A stretch of DNA of 64,000 nucleotides from Ichthyophthirius multifiliis (taxonomy: Eukaryota; Ciliophora; Oligohymenophorea; Hymenostomatida). The notes beneath the pieces were generated by a model, which worked only from the letters and a program-made list of their open reading frames with translations, was not told the origin of the DNA and did not search any database. The translations under genes were made by a program, and so were the position numbers. The stretch is from NCBI RefSeq assembly GCF_000220395.1, contig NW_004085958.1, positions 1 to 64,000 on the forward strand, in the 5' to 3' direction. Positions 1 through 15,118 of this stretch are shown here, piece after piece (the stretch's first letter is position 1; each line of letters begins with the position of its first letter).

Positions 1-1490
1 ATATTAAAAATAAAATATTAAATTATAAAATATATATAAACATAATTTATTAAAATAATAAAATTTATAATTAATAAATTAAAATTAATAGTTAAATAGA
101 AAAATAAAAGATAGTAATATTAAATTGAATAATATAATTAATTTAAACTAATTATTAATAAAATAATATGGCTATTAAATAAAAGAATGAGAAAGTAACT
201 AAATAGAATCATATAAAAATTATTAATTGAATAAATAAAATAAATCTATGTTATAAAAGTTTATTATTTTAAAAAATAAAAATATTAATCTGTAAAAAAA
301 GTATTATTTCTAATCTATAAATAATTCTGATATAATTATAATTAAAGCAAATTAAATTTTTAAAAAATTGTAAGAATAATAAAAAATATTTAAGGAAATG
401 CTAAAAATTACACAATAAAAAGAAAAAGTTATATTATGCTAATTACAAATCAAATTTTTATAATAAAGTTGATTAATCATATTTATTGAAATTATTAAAT
501 TAAATTTCTTTGAGTATTTTTGACTATTATTCTTTTTAAAAGAAATAATAAATACATATATATAGTAATTTTTATTTTTATTTTAAAACATATAAAAATC
601 AATTTAAAGCATAGTAATTATAAAATATTTATATCATACATAATAAAAAATTTAAAATATATCTTTAATAAAAATTTAAATATATTTATTAATTTCTCCT
701 GATAAAAAAGGTAAATAATAAATTAAATTTTAAATCATATATTTACTATTTAAACAAACTTACTTATATACTTTATTTAAATATTATTTTATTTTTATTT
801 AAATCTTTATATGATTAATGGAAAAAATAATTATTTTCATAATTTAAAAATAATAAATTTTATAAAAATTAATTTTTTCTTTTTATGAATTTAATAATTT
901 TTTATTTTATATATTTTAAATTAAATGCAAATATATTTCTTGCATTTATTATTAAGTTTTGTTTAGTTATTAATTAATTAATTGTAATATTATTTTGTTA
1001 TAAAAATTTAATAAGCATTATTTATTATATATAAAATTAACACATTTTTCTGAGTTAACTTTTATTAATTTTATTATTATTGGTTTAAATAATTTTTACT
1101 ATTTATTTTCATATTTGGTAAAGATTTAAAACTAATATTTATTTAATACCTTCAATTTATATATGTTCTTGTTACATTAATCTATTAATTGAAAAAATTA
1201 ATTACTTTTTATAGATATATTAAATATTATCATAAAGTTTATATTATTTGATTTACATTTTAAAAATGATAAAAAATAACAAACACACATAAATTAAAAA
1301 TATAGTGGATTTTACTAATAGATAAATATCAAAAAATAAAGAGATAAATCCTATTTCAAAAGAAAAAATAAACTAAACAGATAAATAAAAAAATAACTTC
1401 CATGCTTTAATAAATTAAAAAAATAAAAGGAAAAAATTAATAAATAAAATTAAATAAATAATTAAATAAAAAAATACATAATAATAAAAA
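1..1490. other. A+T-rich region upstream of the dynein gene
   Basis: Nearly pure A+T sequence with poly-A, poly-T and TA runs. Long open frames occur on both strands, but only because TGA is rare in A+T-rich DNA; their translations are I/K/N/Y/F-rich with no recognisable motif. I see no RNA gene and no exon that I can support. The last 200 bp presumably hold the promoter and 5' leader of the dynein gene. Confidence 0.5.
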
Positions 1491-1524
1491 AAATACTATG
1501 TAAAATTAAAATAGTATAATATAA

Positions 1525-4500
1525 ATGGTACCAAAATAAAGAGGTGTTTATTCAGAAATAATAAACCCTGAGAATTCAATATATTTTGGAGTAAAAAAAA
1601 AGAAAATTTATATAAAAATAAAAAAAGCCATTTTCATAAAATGGACCAGATTAATCAATGTCAATAAATTTGACATAAAGATAGCGCTTACCAAAGGCAT
1701 ATACATTAAGTCAAAAAGAGAGTGGTAAAAACCTATAATTACAAGCACAAGCTGTACAAAATTCTATATACAAGCAATAATACTAATATTAATAATAACA
1801 AGAAGATGATGATGAAAACCAAGAAAAATAATAAAAAAACTAAAACATTAATCGAAAACATCGACAAAACAAAAAAATAATAACAAAAAGTATGTAAGCA
1901 ATGCAAAAAGCTAACAAAATCGAATACGAAGATGATTAAACAATAGATCCTAAAATAATGGAACCTTTTGATCCAATACCAGGAAGAGTTCCTAGAAAAG
2001 TAGCAATAGATAGATAGAAAAAATAATATCATTCATTTAATATAGAATAACTTTTATAGATGGAAGGAATCGACTTCAATAGAAAAGATGAGGGTAATAG
2101 TTCCTATTGGCTTCCTTTAGAAATTTTTGATGATAATACATTTGATGATTATTAGGATGGAGAATGGATAGATAGATTAACTGATGATGATGGAAATTAA
2201 AGAATCATGACTGCTAAAGGACTTTATTTTGAATATGATATATAAAATTATTCTTGGAAGCCACTTATACTTTAGGCTTGGGATGAGAAAAAATAGAGGT
2301 TCATTGGAAAATGGAGAGATAATGATGAATAAGTTGAATTGAATAGAATTTAATTCTGTTTAGATGCAGAAGATCCTCGAAAATTTGCAAAAAGAATTGT
2401 TCATGCGTTTAAATAAAGAATGTATGCAGATTCTATTATTAGGTAGCATTTTTGAATTTTTTTTTTTTAAATTATTAATTATTATATATAAAAAGATATA
2501 ATCATATTATTGATTTAATGCCTTTATAAGATTTAAGCGAATTAGATAGCGAATAAAAAAAAAGATTAGAATCTCTTTCGAAAACAAAACAATTTGAAAA
2601 TTAAGAAACAAAAAATTTAATTATTGAAGTTAATAATGATTATTAAAGAACAATGAATAAAATTATTTTTGACAGATTTTTATAAGAAAGAAATGATAAA
2701 TAATATGAAAGCATTCCTATGGAAATCCTTAATATTAACCTTCAGTTACCTCCTCCATAACCACTTAAGGAAGTACCTTATTATGGCATGATGCCTTTAC
2801 AAAGGCATTCAGGTTCCAAAACAATGTATATTAATAATAATTAAGAAATTAGTCTAGAAGAACCTAAAGATTTCACTGAAACTTTCAAAGATTTTTGTTT
2901 TTCGTCATTATTTATTAAAGAAGAAGTAAAAAAATAACTTAAATAAAAAAAAAATAAAAATAAAAATAAAATAGGTAATAACAGCCTTATCAGAAATCCG
3001 TGTTGAATGCAATAAAATTTTAGACATGGAGATTTTTAATAAAGACTTGCATTCGTGTATGGTATTAGAAGAATTCAAGCATATCTAAGAGTCAAGTAAA
3101 AATTAGATTCTTTACATTTTAAGAGGATCGTGGATATTAGAATTAACAAAAATAATAAAAAATAATTTTCAAAATGTAGGAAAAGGTTGGTTTAACATGA
3201 AAGAAACTAACAAAATAACATATGATTTCGGAAAGTTGAAACGTTTTTTGACTTTGGTAAGATTAATAATGCAGGATACTGTATATTCTTTAGTAAAGAA
3301 ATGTTATATAGATATGTAAGATTATATTTTGAGTTTCGTACCAAAAAATGTAATAATTAGATCCCCAAATGACGTCGAAAATATTTTTAGAGAGGGTAAA
3401 AAGAATTAGAAGGATATTATTCCTTTATTCTTGATCGATTTAGTGAAGACTTAAAATGATTAAAATTTTTTATATTCAACCAACCCAATTAATTTTATAA
3501 ACATGATTATTTAATGCTTTGAAAAAACACTTGATGAAATTTCTAAAATTCCTGACTTGGAACCTAAAATTGTATAAGAACTACATAAATCAGCTAAGCC
3601 TGATACTTATATTAGAACACCTATAAAACCTACGGAAAGGCCAATAACTCCAGACCCTAATTAATTGCCAAGAAAGTACCCAGATGAGAATAAATGGATA
3701 TGGGATATGCTGGAAAATTTAAAAGAATAATTAATGGAAGGCATAAAACCTCTTAATGAATATTTAAATTCTTTCGATGAGTTCAAAGATGTTCTTAAAA
3801 TGGATCCTGATGAGGTAGTTAGATAAATTGAAATGGATGAAAATCAATGGGAAGTGGAAAAAATATAAGAAGAAATAGCAAATATAAATAAAAAGGAAGC
3901 TGAACTCAGAATGAAAATACCTACAAATATTCATTTATCATTTTTCTAAGTCCAAACAAATGAAATATTATGCTATTTATGTGAGAAATATTATTAATTA
4001 TCAAAAAATTTAATTGAGATGATTGCTAGAAAAGCAAAACAGCAAACATAATAAATATTTAATTAATTTTTAATGATATAAAAAAAGCTTAATGAGGTTC
4101 CCTAAAATGTAGAATAATTAACCGAACTGAAAGAATATATGGAATAAATACCATAAGATCTAGAAAAGATTAAATTAGAAATGCAAAAATGCTTTGAAAT
4201 TTATGCAATTTTAGATGGATTTAATTATAGATTTTCGAAGCATGATTTAGATTAAAAGTGGACTATTTTTGGTTCAACTAAGGATACTTTGTAAATTATT
4301 GATAAGAAAAAAAAAGAAATGGAAAAAGATAAAGTCAAATTTTAAGATGAAATGAAAATTATGTAAGATGATTTTAAAGATTAAGTTGATAACTTAGAAA
4401 GAACCATTTAAGGATTTAATTAATATGCAGATTTAAATAACCATTAAGAAACTGCTTAAACTGCAATTGATATTATGAAATAAATCAAATAATTTTTTGA

Positions 4501-7500
4501 AGAAGCCAGGAAATATAATAATAGGGAAGCTCTCTTTGAGATGGATTAAACTAATTATGACTCTATTCCTAATATGGAAAAAGAATTTATGCCCTATGCT
4601 AATTTATGGACCACAGCAGATTAATGGTTTAAGAATATTGAATAATGGAGAAATGGAGAATGGTAAACATTAGATGCGGTTGCAGCTGAGAAATTCGTAG
4701 AAGAAAGTATATAATTATTAAATAAGGCAATAAGAAGTTTTAAAGACAGAAACATAAGCACTATATTGTCCATAGCATAAAAAGTAAAAGCAGAAATAGA
4801 AGAATTCAAGCCTAAAGTACCTTTAATGGTAGCCTTAAGATAACCAGGGATGCAATAAAGACATTGGAAAGAAATATCAGATAAAATGGGAATAGAAGTA
4901 AAACCAAATCCTGAATTTACATTTAATAAGGCATTAGAATTAGGCTTAATGAAATAAGTAGAATTCTGTTGTGAAGTAGGAGAAAAAGCTTCAAAAGAAT
5001 TTTAAATAGAAAATATGCTAAAGGAAATGAAAGGAATTTGGGCTTAAGTTAATTTCTAATTTAAAGAATACAAAACAAGTTTTATTGTAAGAGGTTATGA
5101 TGAAATTTAAATTATTTTAGATGATCATATTGTAAATTCATAGAACTTGCAATTTTCTGCATTCAAAAAACCTTTCGAATAAGAAATTATAGAATGGAAT
5201 GATTAACTTAAAATGATGAGTGATGTATTAGAAGAATGGGCGAAATGTTAAGGATAATGGATGTATTTATAACCGATTTTCGATTCTGCAGATATTGCTA
5301 AATAATTACCAGCAGAGACGAAAAAATTTAGAACTGTGGATTCTACATGGAAACATACAATAATGACTGCAAGAAATATTTAAAATGTTCTCAAGGTTTG
5401 TACTTAAGATGGGCTTTTAGAAAGACTTTAAGAGGCAAATAAAAACTTAGAAATTATATAGAAAGAATTAAATAATTATTTGGAAAAAAAAAGGGAAGGA
5501 TTTGCAAGATTCTATTTTCTTTCTAATGATGATTTATTAGAAATTCTCTCGTAAACCAAAGAACCCACTGCAGTTTAACCACATTTAAAGAAGGTGTTTG
5601 AAAACATTCATGAAGTTGAATTTGATGAAAATAAAAAAATAAAAGCTATGATTTCTTCAGAAAAAGAAAAAGTATAATTCGAAGAAGATGTAGATCCCAA
5701 AAATAAAAATGTTGAAAGTTGGATGAATGAATTAGAAAATATGATGTGTAGATCAGTCAGGTTGTGTCTTTTTAATTCTGTTTAAGATTATCCAACTAAA
5801 AAAAGAACCGAATGGACACTATGTCATCCTGGATAGTGCATTTTGAATGGATCTTAGCTTGTTTGGACCTAAGAAGTTGAAGCTTCTTTTAAAGAAGGTG
5901 TAAAAGGAGTAAAAGCTTATTGGGATAAGTTAGATATTTATTTAAAAGATCTAGTAGAATTAGTTAGATAGAAATTAACTAAACAATAAATGGTAACCAT
6001 TAATGCACTTATTGTTATTGATGTGCATGCAAAAGATGTTGTGGAAAATTTATGGAGAAATAATGTTGCTGATAGTGCTTCATTTGAATGGATCTCTTAA
6101 CTTAGATATTATTGGGAAAATGATGATTGTTAAGTAAAATGTATTTAAACTAAATTTCCTTATGGATATGAATATTTAGGTATGATTATTTTTATATATA
6201 TTTATTAATTTTTTATTTATAGGAAATACTCTAAGATTAGTTATTACTCCTCTAACAGATAAATGTTATATGACATTAATGGGAGCTTTAAAATTAAATT
6301 TAGGAGGAGCGCCTGCGGGACCAGCAGGAACAGGAAAAACAGAATCAGTAAAAGATTTGGCAAAAGCATTAGCAAAATAATGTGTAGTGTTTAATTGTTC
6401 AGATAGTATGGATTATATTATGGTTGGTAAATTTTTCAAAGGATTGGCAAGTGCAGGAGCATGGTGTTGCTTTGATGAATTTAATAGAATTAACATTGAA
6501 GTATTATCTGTTATAGCATAATAATTACTTTAATTATTTGGAGAAAAAGCTAAAGGAACGCCTTAAATTGAATTCGAAGGGTCAATAATTAGAATAAAAC
6601 CAACATTTTGTGTTTTTATAACAATGAACCCAGGTTATGCTGGCCGTACAGAACTTCCTGATAACTTAAAAGCATTATTTAGAAATGTGGCAATGATGGT
6701 ACCAGATTATGCAATGATTGGTGAAATTATGTTATATTCATTTGGATTTTCAAGAGGTAGAGAATTGGCAAAAAAAATGGTTGCAACATTTAAACTTTCA
6801 TCAGAATAACTTTCCTCATAAGATCATTATGATTATGGAATGAGGGCTGTTAGAAGTGTTATCAATGCTGCAGGCTTATTAAAAGCTTAATATCCAGATA
6901 TGGATGAAGCTTAGCTATTATTAAGAGCTTTAAGAGATGTAAATGTTCCGAAATTCTTAAAGGATGATTTACCGCTATTTGAAAACATTATGTTAGATCT
7001 TTTTCCAGGAGTAGAAAAACCAAAAGTCGAGTACGGGAGACTACTCGAAATGATAAATGTAAAATCATAAGATTCTGGATTATAACCTGTAGACTCTTTT
7101 ATAGCAAAAATAATATAGCTTTATGATACTACTTAAGTCCGTCATGGTTTGATGATTGTAGGGCCTACTGGAGGTGGAAAAACTTCAAATTACAAAGTTT
7201 TATAAGCTGCAATGTCTGAATTACAAAACGAAGGTTACTTTAAAGTAAACACTCACATTCTTAATCCCAAAAGTATAAACATGGGATAACTTTATGGATA
7301 ATTTAATGAATAAACAAGAGAGTGGACTGATGGTATCCTTGCTTATAGAGTAAGAGAATGTTGCAGAGATTAATCAACAGAAAAACACTGGATTATGTTT
7401 GATGGACCTGTAGATGCTATTTGGATCGAAAGTATGAATACTGTACTTGATGATAATAAAAAGCTATGTCTTAATTCAGGATAGATTCTTACTTTAACTT

Positions 7501-10500
7501 CGCATATGACTATGATGTTTGAAGTTGAAGATTTGCTAGTTGCATCGCCTGCAACAGTTAGTAGATGTGGTATGATTTATATGGAACCAGAAAGTCTAGG
7601 AATTCAACCTTTAGTTGATAGCTGGATGTAAAGTCTCCCGAAAAATATAGCAAGTTATGGAAGCATAAAAAAGAATTTATAATATATGTTTTAAGAGTAT
7701 GCAAAAGATAGTTTATAATTTTTAAGAAAATAAGTAAGAGAACCATTGTAAACATAAAATAATAATTTGATTTCTTCTCTTATGAAAATTATTTCCTGTT
7801 TTTTCAAGAACTTTGAAGAAACTGAAGTAAGAAGGGTTCCTGAAGAAGAGTTAGCAGAATTGGAAAAAAACATTAATCCAATTTTCATTTTTGCATTAAT
7901 CTGGTCATTAGGATGTACAGGAGATTATAATGGAAGAATTAAATTTAATTAATTTTTAAGATAATAAATATAAGATAAATAAACTGAAAATGTTATAATC
8001 CCTGATGATGATACTATATACGATTATGAATTTGATATTCTTTCTAAATAGTTTGTTAAATGGAGTACTAGAAACAAAGACTTTTAAATTGATGCTAAGT
8101 TGGCTTATCATGAAATTATGATTCCTACTTAAGACTCTACTAGAAATATGTATTTGATGAAGTTGCTTTTATCTAATTCTATTCATGTATTAACAACTGG
8201 ACCTACAGGTACCGGAAAATCATTAAATATTTCAAATCTTCTAATGAAAGAAATGGGAGAATAATTCTAATGTTATACAATTACCTTTTCTGCTTAAACA
8301 AGCGCAAATTAAACTTAAGATTCGATTGATGCTAAGCTGGAAAAAAGAAGAAAAGGGGTTTATGGCCCTCCAATTGGTAAAAAATGTATTGTTTTTGTCG
8401 ATGATTTAAACATGCCTAAAAAAGAAGAATATGGCGCACAACCTCCTATTGAAATAATAAGACAATATTTAGATCACAAAGGATGGTATAATAGAAAAGA
8501 CTGCTAACTAATGAAAATTGAAGATATGATTATTCTATCAGCTATGGGACCTCCTGGAGGTGGCCGTACATTTATTACAAATAGGGTAGTGAGACATTTT
8601 AATATTTTAGCTTATACAGAACTTGATTAAGGAACTATAAAATAAATATTTTAAACATTAGCAAATTATTTTTTAAAGAAATTTAATGAGGGTATTCGTG
8701 ACGCATTACCAAAATTGATAGAATCATCTCTTTCTGTTTATAACTAAATAAAGCTGGATTTATTACCAACACCTTCGAAATCACATTATACTTTTAACCT
8801 TAGAGATATATGGAAAGTATTTTAAGGAATATGCTCGATTACTCCTAAATATTGTGCTAATGTTAACTAATTATTAAAGTTATTTTACCATGAATAAATG
8901 AGAGTTTTCCATGATAGATGTACAACCGAAATGGACAGAAAATATCTTCATAATCTAGTTTCATCATAATTTTAGATTTTTGGTTTAAAAGCTGAAGACG
9001 TTCTTGATGCTGAAAGAATAATATTTGGAGATTTCATGTAAGGAAGAGATACTGATTCAAGATACTATTAATAAATTGGCGATTTAGAAATGCTTATTAA
9101 TAAGATGGATGCTTTTTAGGAAGATTATAATTCGGACACTACATTTGTTTTTGGAGGACCAAAAAAGCAAATGAAATTAATTATGTTTTTGGATGCTTGT
9201 GAACATATTGCCAGGATTGCTAGAATTATTAGACAACCTAATGGTAATGCTCTCATTTTGGGAGTAGGAGGTTCAGGAAGACAATCTTTAAGTAGGATGG
9301 CTACTTTTTTAACTAATTATAAAATTTTTTAAATCGAAGTTATTAAAAACTATAGTATGAGAAGTTGGAGAGATGATGTAAAAAAAGTACTCCTTTTTGC
9401 TGGAATTGAAAACAAACCTATTAGTTTCTTGTTCTGTGATACCTAAATTATTAAAGAATAAATGATGGAAGATATTAACAATATCCTTAATTCAGGAGAT
9501 GTAACAGGTTTGTATTAAGAAAAAGTAATTATAATATATATGCATTAATATTTACTCTTTTATTAAGGATTTAGAAGATATTTAGATTGCTTGTAAAGCT
9601 GACTGTGTTAAGAAATAAATGATACCAACAAAAATGAATATTCTTTAAGTTTATTTGTAAAGAGTAAAGAAAAATATTCATATGATAATAGCAATGTCTC
9701 CTTTAGGTAGTGCTTTTACTACAAGGCTTCGTATGTTCCCATCTCTTGTAAATTGTTGTACTATTGATTGGTTTACTTAATGGCCAGAAGTAAGATAAAA
9801 AAACTAATAAATATAATAAACATATTACTAAAAAAATATAGGAAGCACTAATAGGTGTAGGAAAAGGTTAATTACAAGATTATGAAGAAGAATTATAATT
9901 AGGTTAAAATATAACTACAGTAGTGGTAAAAAAATACAATATCTAAACGTATATACAAAATTTATTTTAATAAAAAGTAAATGTTCAAAATAATACATAA
10001 ATCTGTTGAAAAAGCATCTGTTAAGTATTATGAATAACTTCGTCGATATAATTATGTAACTCCAACAAGTTATTTAGAACTTCTTTCCACATTCAAGTAA
10101 GTAATGATGTAAAAAAAGAAAGAAGTTTAATTAAGTATTCAACGTTTAAAATCAGGTTTAGATAAACTTGAAGAAGCCAATAAATCAGTAGCTGAAATGA
10201 GAATTGTATTAAAAGATATGTAGCCTGAACTTGAAAAAGCTTCTGAAGAAACCGAAATAATGATGAAGAAGTTATCTATAGATAAAGCAGAAGCTGATCA
10301 AACTCAAAAAATAGTATCCTAAGAGGAAGCTTTAGCAACTAAGCAAGCAGCAGAGGCCACTAAACTCGCTGAAGAGGCTGAAGCTTCAGTAGCAGATGCA
10401 AATAGAACTCTAGAAGAAACACTTTTAGAAGTAAAAAAATTAAAAAAAGAACATTTGGTAGAAATAAAGGCTTTAGGATCTCCTCCAACAGCTGTAAAAG

Positions 10501-13500
10501 TAACTTTAGGAGGTGTTGTAATATTAAATTTAGACACAATAAAGGAAAATGGTGGAAATATTATAATGACTGCACAAGAAGGGGCAATAGGAGGTAAAAA
10601 AGAAGAAAATTATTTTGAAACTGCGAAACGTTATTTATTAAATGATACATAAAAATTGCTTGATATGTTGATTGAATATAAAAAGGAAAGTACTACAGCA
10701 GCTACTATAAAAAAGCTAGAATAAAACATCCTTAATTAGCCCGAATTTACTTTAGAAGCAGTTTCAAGATGTTCTTTTGCAACGAAATTCTTATTTATGT
10801 GGTGTAAAGCAATGTATGATTATTTTAAAGTGTTTACAAATACTTAACCCTTAAGAGAAAAATTGGCTGAAACAAGAAAAATTGTGGAAGAAAAAACCCG
10901 TGAATTGAAATTTAAAAAAGAAGCGTTAGCGAAAATCAATGCTAAAATACAAGAATTGGAAGAAATGTACTCATAAAAAATGCTCCAGAAAGAAGAGCTT
11001 ACTAAAAAAATATAAGAATGTGAAATCAAGCTTGAAAGAGCTAAAAAACTAACAGACGGGCTATCTGAGGAAGCAATTCGTTGGGCGAATGATATTAAAA
11101 CTTTAATTCAAAAATAGAATCTAGTGCCTGCACATTCAATTATTTCAGCAGGGATGGTAGCTTATACAGGACCTTTTACATCGACTTTCAGAAGTGATTT
11201 AGAATAAGATTGGGTTATTAATTTAGCCTAATTAGACCTAGAGCATGATTCAGATATTACTATGAGAGGCTTTTTGGGGCAACCTTTGAAAATATAACAA
11301 TGGAATATTTATGGATTGCCTAAAGATGATACTTCAATTGAAAATGGAATAATTATTGAAAAAGGAAGAAGATGGCCACTTATGATAGATCCATAAACTC
11401 AAGCCAATAAATTTATTAAAAATATGGGAAGAGATCATTAAGAAGGAATTGAAATCGTTAAAGCAAACGATTCGAATTTAATGAAAGTTATGGAATTGGC
11501 TGTTTAGTTTGGAAGATGGGTCCTTATTGAAAATCTAGGAAAAGAATTAGACCCATCATTAGAACCTATTCTTTAATAATAAATAGTTAAATCAGGCTCT
11601 GGCTATTAAATAGTTATTGGAGATAAGCCCTTAGCTTATTCTGACAAATTTAAATTGTTTTTGACTACAACAATGCCAAATCCCCATTATCCTCCTGAAA
11701 CATTCGTAAAAGTAAGTATTATTAATTTTGCTATTACACCTAACGGGTTAGAAGAATAGATGCTTGCCTATATAGTAGCATTAGAAAACCCCGCATTATA
11801 ATAAAAAAAAACTGAAATCGTGAAGAAGAACGCTGAAGATTAAAAAGCTTTAGTTAAAATAGAAGATCAAATATTAGAAAGTCTTTCCGGAACAGGAGAA
11901 ATTGCGGAAATTCTGATGGATGAAACATTAGTAAATTAACTTCAAACAAGTAAAAAATTCGCTGCAGAAATTAATCAGAGAGTAAAAGATTCGAAAATAA
12001 CAGAAGCTTAAATAGATGAAGCGAGAGAAAGTTATCGTCCTGTAGCCTTCCGTGCATCGATTTTATTCTTTTGTATTGTCGATTTGGCTACTATAGATCC
12101 AATGTATTAATATTCTTTACAATGGTTCACTAATTTGTTTGTTATGGGAGTAGATAAAGCACCAGAATCAAACGAATTGGAAATTCGTTTAGACAATTTA
12201 AATTAATATTTCACTTATTCTTTATATGAAAATATATGTAGGTCACTTTTTGAAAGACATAAGTTGATTTTCTCCTTTATGCTTACTGTAAAAATTCTAG
12301 AAGGAAAATAAGAAATGGATGAAGTTGAATGGAGATATTTTCTTGCAGGTCCTTAAGGAGAAGTAGATATTCCCAAAAACCCAACGAACTGGATTCCAGA
12401 AACTTCATGGCCTGATATTTATACGTAATTCTATGGAATGAATCGTTTGGAAGCTTTCAAAGGTATAGATTAACATCTAATGTAGAATACTGAATAATGG
12501 AAATAAATATTCGATTCAAATGAAGCATAAAAAGAACCCTTACCTGAAGAATGGAATGATAAACTTGACATTTTCTAAAAACTTATTGTCCTTAAGTCTA
12601 TTCGTCCAGATAAAGTAGTCCCTGCTATTTAAAATTGGATTGCTGAAAAATTAGGAAAAGAATTTATTTTTGTGCCTACTTTTGAACTATCAAAATGTTA
12701 TAAAGATTCAACTGTTATTAGCCCTCTTATTTTTGTACTTTCTTAAGGATCAGATCCTATTGCTGATTTCTTGAAATTTGCTGAAGAAATGGAAATGACT
12801 AAACGTTATGATTCTATTTCTTTAGGATAAGGTTAGGGGCCCAAAGCTGAAAAACTAATTAAAGAATGCTCATAAAAAGGAACATGGTGTCTGTTGTAAA
12901 ATTGTCATTTAGCTATATCATGGATGTCTGAATTAGAAAAAATAGTTGAAAGTTTAAATGAAAATATTCATCAAGACTTTAGGTAAATAAAATAATTTAT
13001 AAATAAATAGTTATAAAAATTATAAAAAAATAAAATAAAATAAAGGTTATGGTTAACATCAATGCCAAGTTAAAATTTCCCCATTTCAGTATTACAAAAT
13101 GGAATAAAAATGACAATGGAACCTCCATAAGGATTAAGAGCAAATTTATTAAGAACCTACAAAAACATGACAGATTAAGAATTAAACGAATGTCAAAGAC
13201 CTGATATATTTAAGAAATTATTATTCGGTTTTTGCTTATTCCACGCTATTATATAAGATCGTAGAAAATTCGGTGCAATAGGTTGGAATATTCCTTATGA
13301 ATTTACAAACGAAGATTTAACAGTATGTAAAAAATAATTAAAAATGCTAATAGATGAATATCCTAAAGTTCCTTATAAAGTAATAAACTTTTTGGGTGCA
13401 GAAATTAATTATGGTGGTAGAGTTACAGACGATAAAGATGTTAGGCTAATCAAAAGCATTTTGCAACTATATATAACTAATTAAGCATTAGCCGATGGAT

Positions 13501-14565
13501 ACAAATATTCTGAATCCGGTAAATACTATTCGATTTCAGCTGGTAAGTTAGATGATTATATTCAATATATTGAATCTCTTCCTTTGAATCCAGCTCCAGA
13601 AGCATTTGGATTACATGATAATGCTGAAATAACTAATTCACAAAACGAAACGATTAATTTATTATCCACAATCCTTTCTTGCTAACCACGCTCATCAGGT
13701 GGTACAGGCAAATCTAGAGAAGAATAAATAGAAGAAATTGCAAACAACATCTAAAATAAAACTCCACCATTGTTTGATTTAGATAATGTTTCAACTAAAT
13801 ATCCTACAATGTATGAAGAATCTATGAACACAGTATTAGTTTAGGAAATAATTAGATACAATAGACTTTTATAAACAATGATTGAATCATTAGTAAATTT
13901 AAAAAAGGATTAAAAGGATTAGTTGTCCTTTCAGAAGAGCTCGAAAAATAACAAATTCTTTATATGATAATTAAGTGCCTAAATAATGGGCTGATAAAGG
14001 TTTTCTTTCACTAAAACCGCTTTCTTCTTGGACTGTAGATTTAAATGATAGAATAAATTTCCTTTAAAATTGGATTGATAACGGAACTCCTAAAGTTTTT
14101 TGGATTTCTGGATTTTTCTTCCCTTAAGCATTTATTACAGGTACTATGCAAAACTATGCAAGAAAAAAAGTTATTGCTATAGATTAATTACTTATTGATT
14201 TCTAATATCTTGATACTATTACTTAGGAGGATATTAGTGAAAAACCTGAAGATGGATGTTATATTTATGGAATATATTTAGAAGGGGCTGCCTGGAATTA
14301 TAAAAAACATATCATAGATTAACCTTAACCAAAAGAACTATTTTCAGATTTGCCTTTAACATGGGTTCTCCCTGTTCTTGAAAAAGAATAAACTAAAAAT
14401 ATTTTCTATAATTGTCCAATGTATAAATGTGTATCTAGATCCGGTACATTAAGCACTACTGGACATTCAACTAACTTTGTTATGTTCCTTGAACTACCTT
14501 CTAAAGAAAAAGAAGATGTCTGGATTAGAGCTGGTGTTGCAGCTTTCTTAGCTTTGAGATATTGA
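1525..14565 (+). CDS. DNAH1: Axonemal dynein heavy chain, DNAH1 type (single-headed inner-arm class)
   Basis: Motor subunit of a ciliary inner-arm dynein that walks on doublet microtubules. The protein is about 4,216 aa (human DNAH1 is about 4,265). Its N-terminus carries the DNAH1-specific KQRGVYS and [12 protein letters not shown] blocks, followed by the tail and linker. Four P-loops are intact: GPAGTGKTE (about residue 1538, AAA1), GPTGGGKTS (about 1819, AAA2), GPTGTGKSL (about 2165, AAA3) and GVGGSGRQS (about 2519, AAA4). The coiled-coil stalk lies around residues 2700-3050, and the C-terminal domain ends at TGA 14563. Eight GT...AG introns fit: 1591-1627, 2443-2495, 2926-2974, 6180-6222, 9525-9567, 9790-9841, 9926-9977 and 12983-13045. 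The frame breaks twice, at A-runs 13901-13906 and 13944-13948; adding one base at each makes the total exactly 4,217 codons. An in-frame ATG also sits at 1498, so the start is not certain. Many Gln codons are TAA/TAG. Confidence 0.95.
13901..13948 (+). other. Double one-base frame break inside the dynein gene
   Basis: The frame reading LVNLKK runs into TGA unless one A is added to the A6 run at 13901-13906. The next frame, [14 protein letters not shown], needs a second A in the A5 run at 13944-13948 before the frame reading DNQVPKQWADKGF resumes. Both flanks match the dynein family without a gap. The simplest reading is two homopolymer under-calls in the sequence, not a broken gene. Confidence 0.8.
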
Positions 14566-15118
14566 AAAAAGATGAATAAGGATTCTACTTATTTTTTTTT
14601 TTGAGGATTACAATAATAAATAATTTTATATAAAATATATATTATTTAGTTAAACTATTTTTATTTTTAAATACATACAATATTTTAAAAATTTACCTTA
14701 ATTTTAAAAAAATAAAACTCAATAATTAATAAGTTATTTTGATTATAGATATAAAAAATAAATTTTTAATTAAAAATACAACATTTATATCATAATTTTT
14801 TGTTAATAAGATAATATTGTATATTGTTTAATTATAATAATTGATTCAATATTATTTTTTTAATATATTCTATAATTTGCTTTTTTCATATTTTTTATTT
14901 TTACATGTATATTCATATTCATTCTAATTTTAGTTTTTCATAAAAAATTAAATTTTTTCATTATCAAATTAAAAAAAAGAAATATTAATAATATTTATAA
15001 TTTAATTTCTATATAGCAAATAATCTTAAACTAAAAAAATCTTAATTTGTTACTAATTATTTTATATTTATTTATTTTTTTAAAAAAAACCAATATATTT
15101 ATAGATTATAATTAAAAC
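14566..15118. other. Intergenic A+T-rich spacer
   Basis: 3' flank of the dynein gene. It consists of long A and T runs with no frame of normal codon use on either strand. Nothing supportable seen. Confidence 0.5.

Noticed and set aside
1739-2032. 97-aa minus-strand open frame
   Set aside because: It is antisense to dynein exon 2, whose plus-strand translation matches the DNAH1 N-terminus.
10319-11029. Minus-strand open frames opposite the dynein stalk
   Set aside because: Shadows of the K/E/A-rich coiled-coil codons of the dynein stalk on the plus strand.
13901-13948. Programmed +1 frameshifting in the dynein gene
   Set aside because: Such frameshifting is known in Euplotes at stop-codon contexts. 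Here the breaks are at plain A-runs and the same pattern recurs in most genes, which fits sequencing error better.
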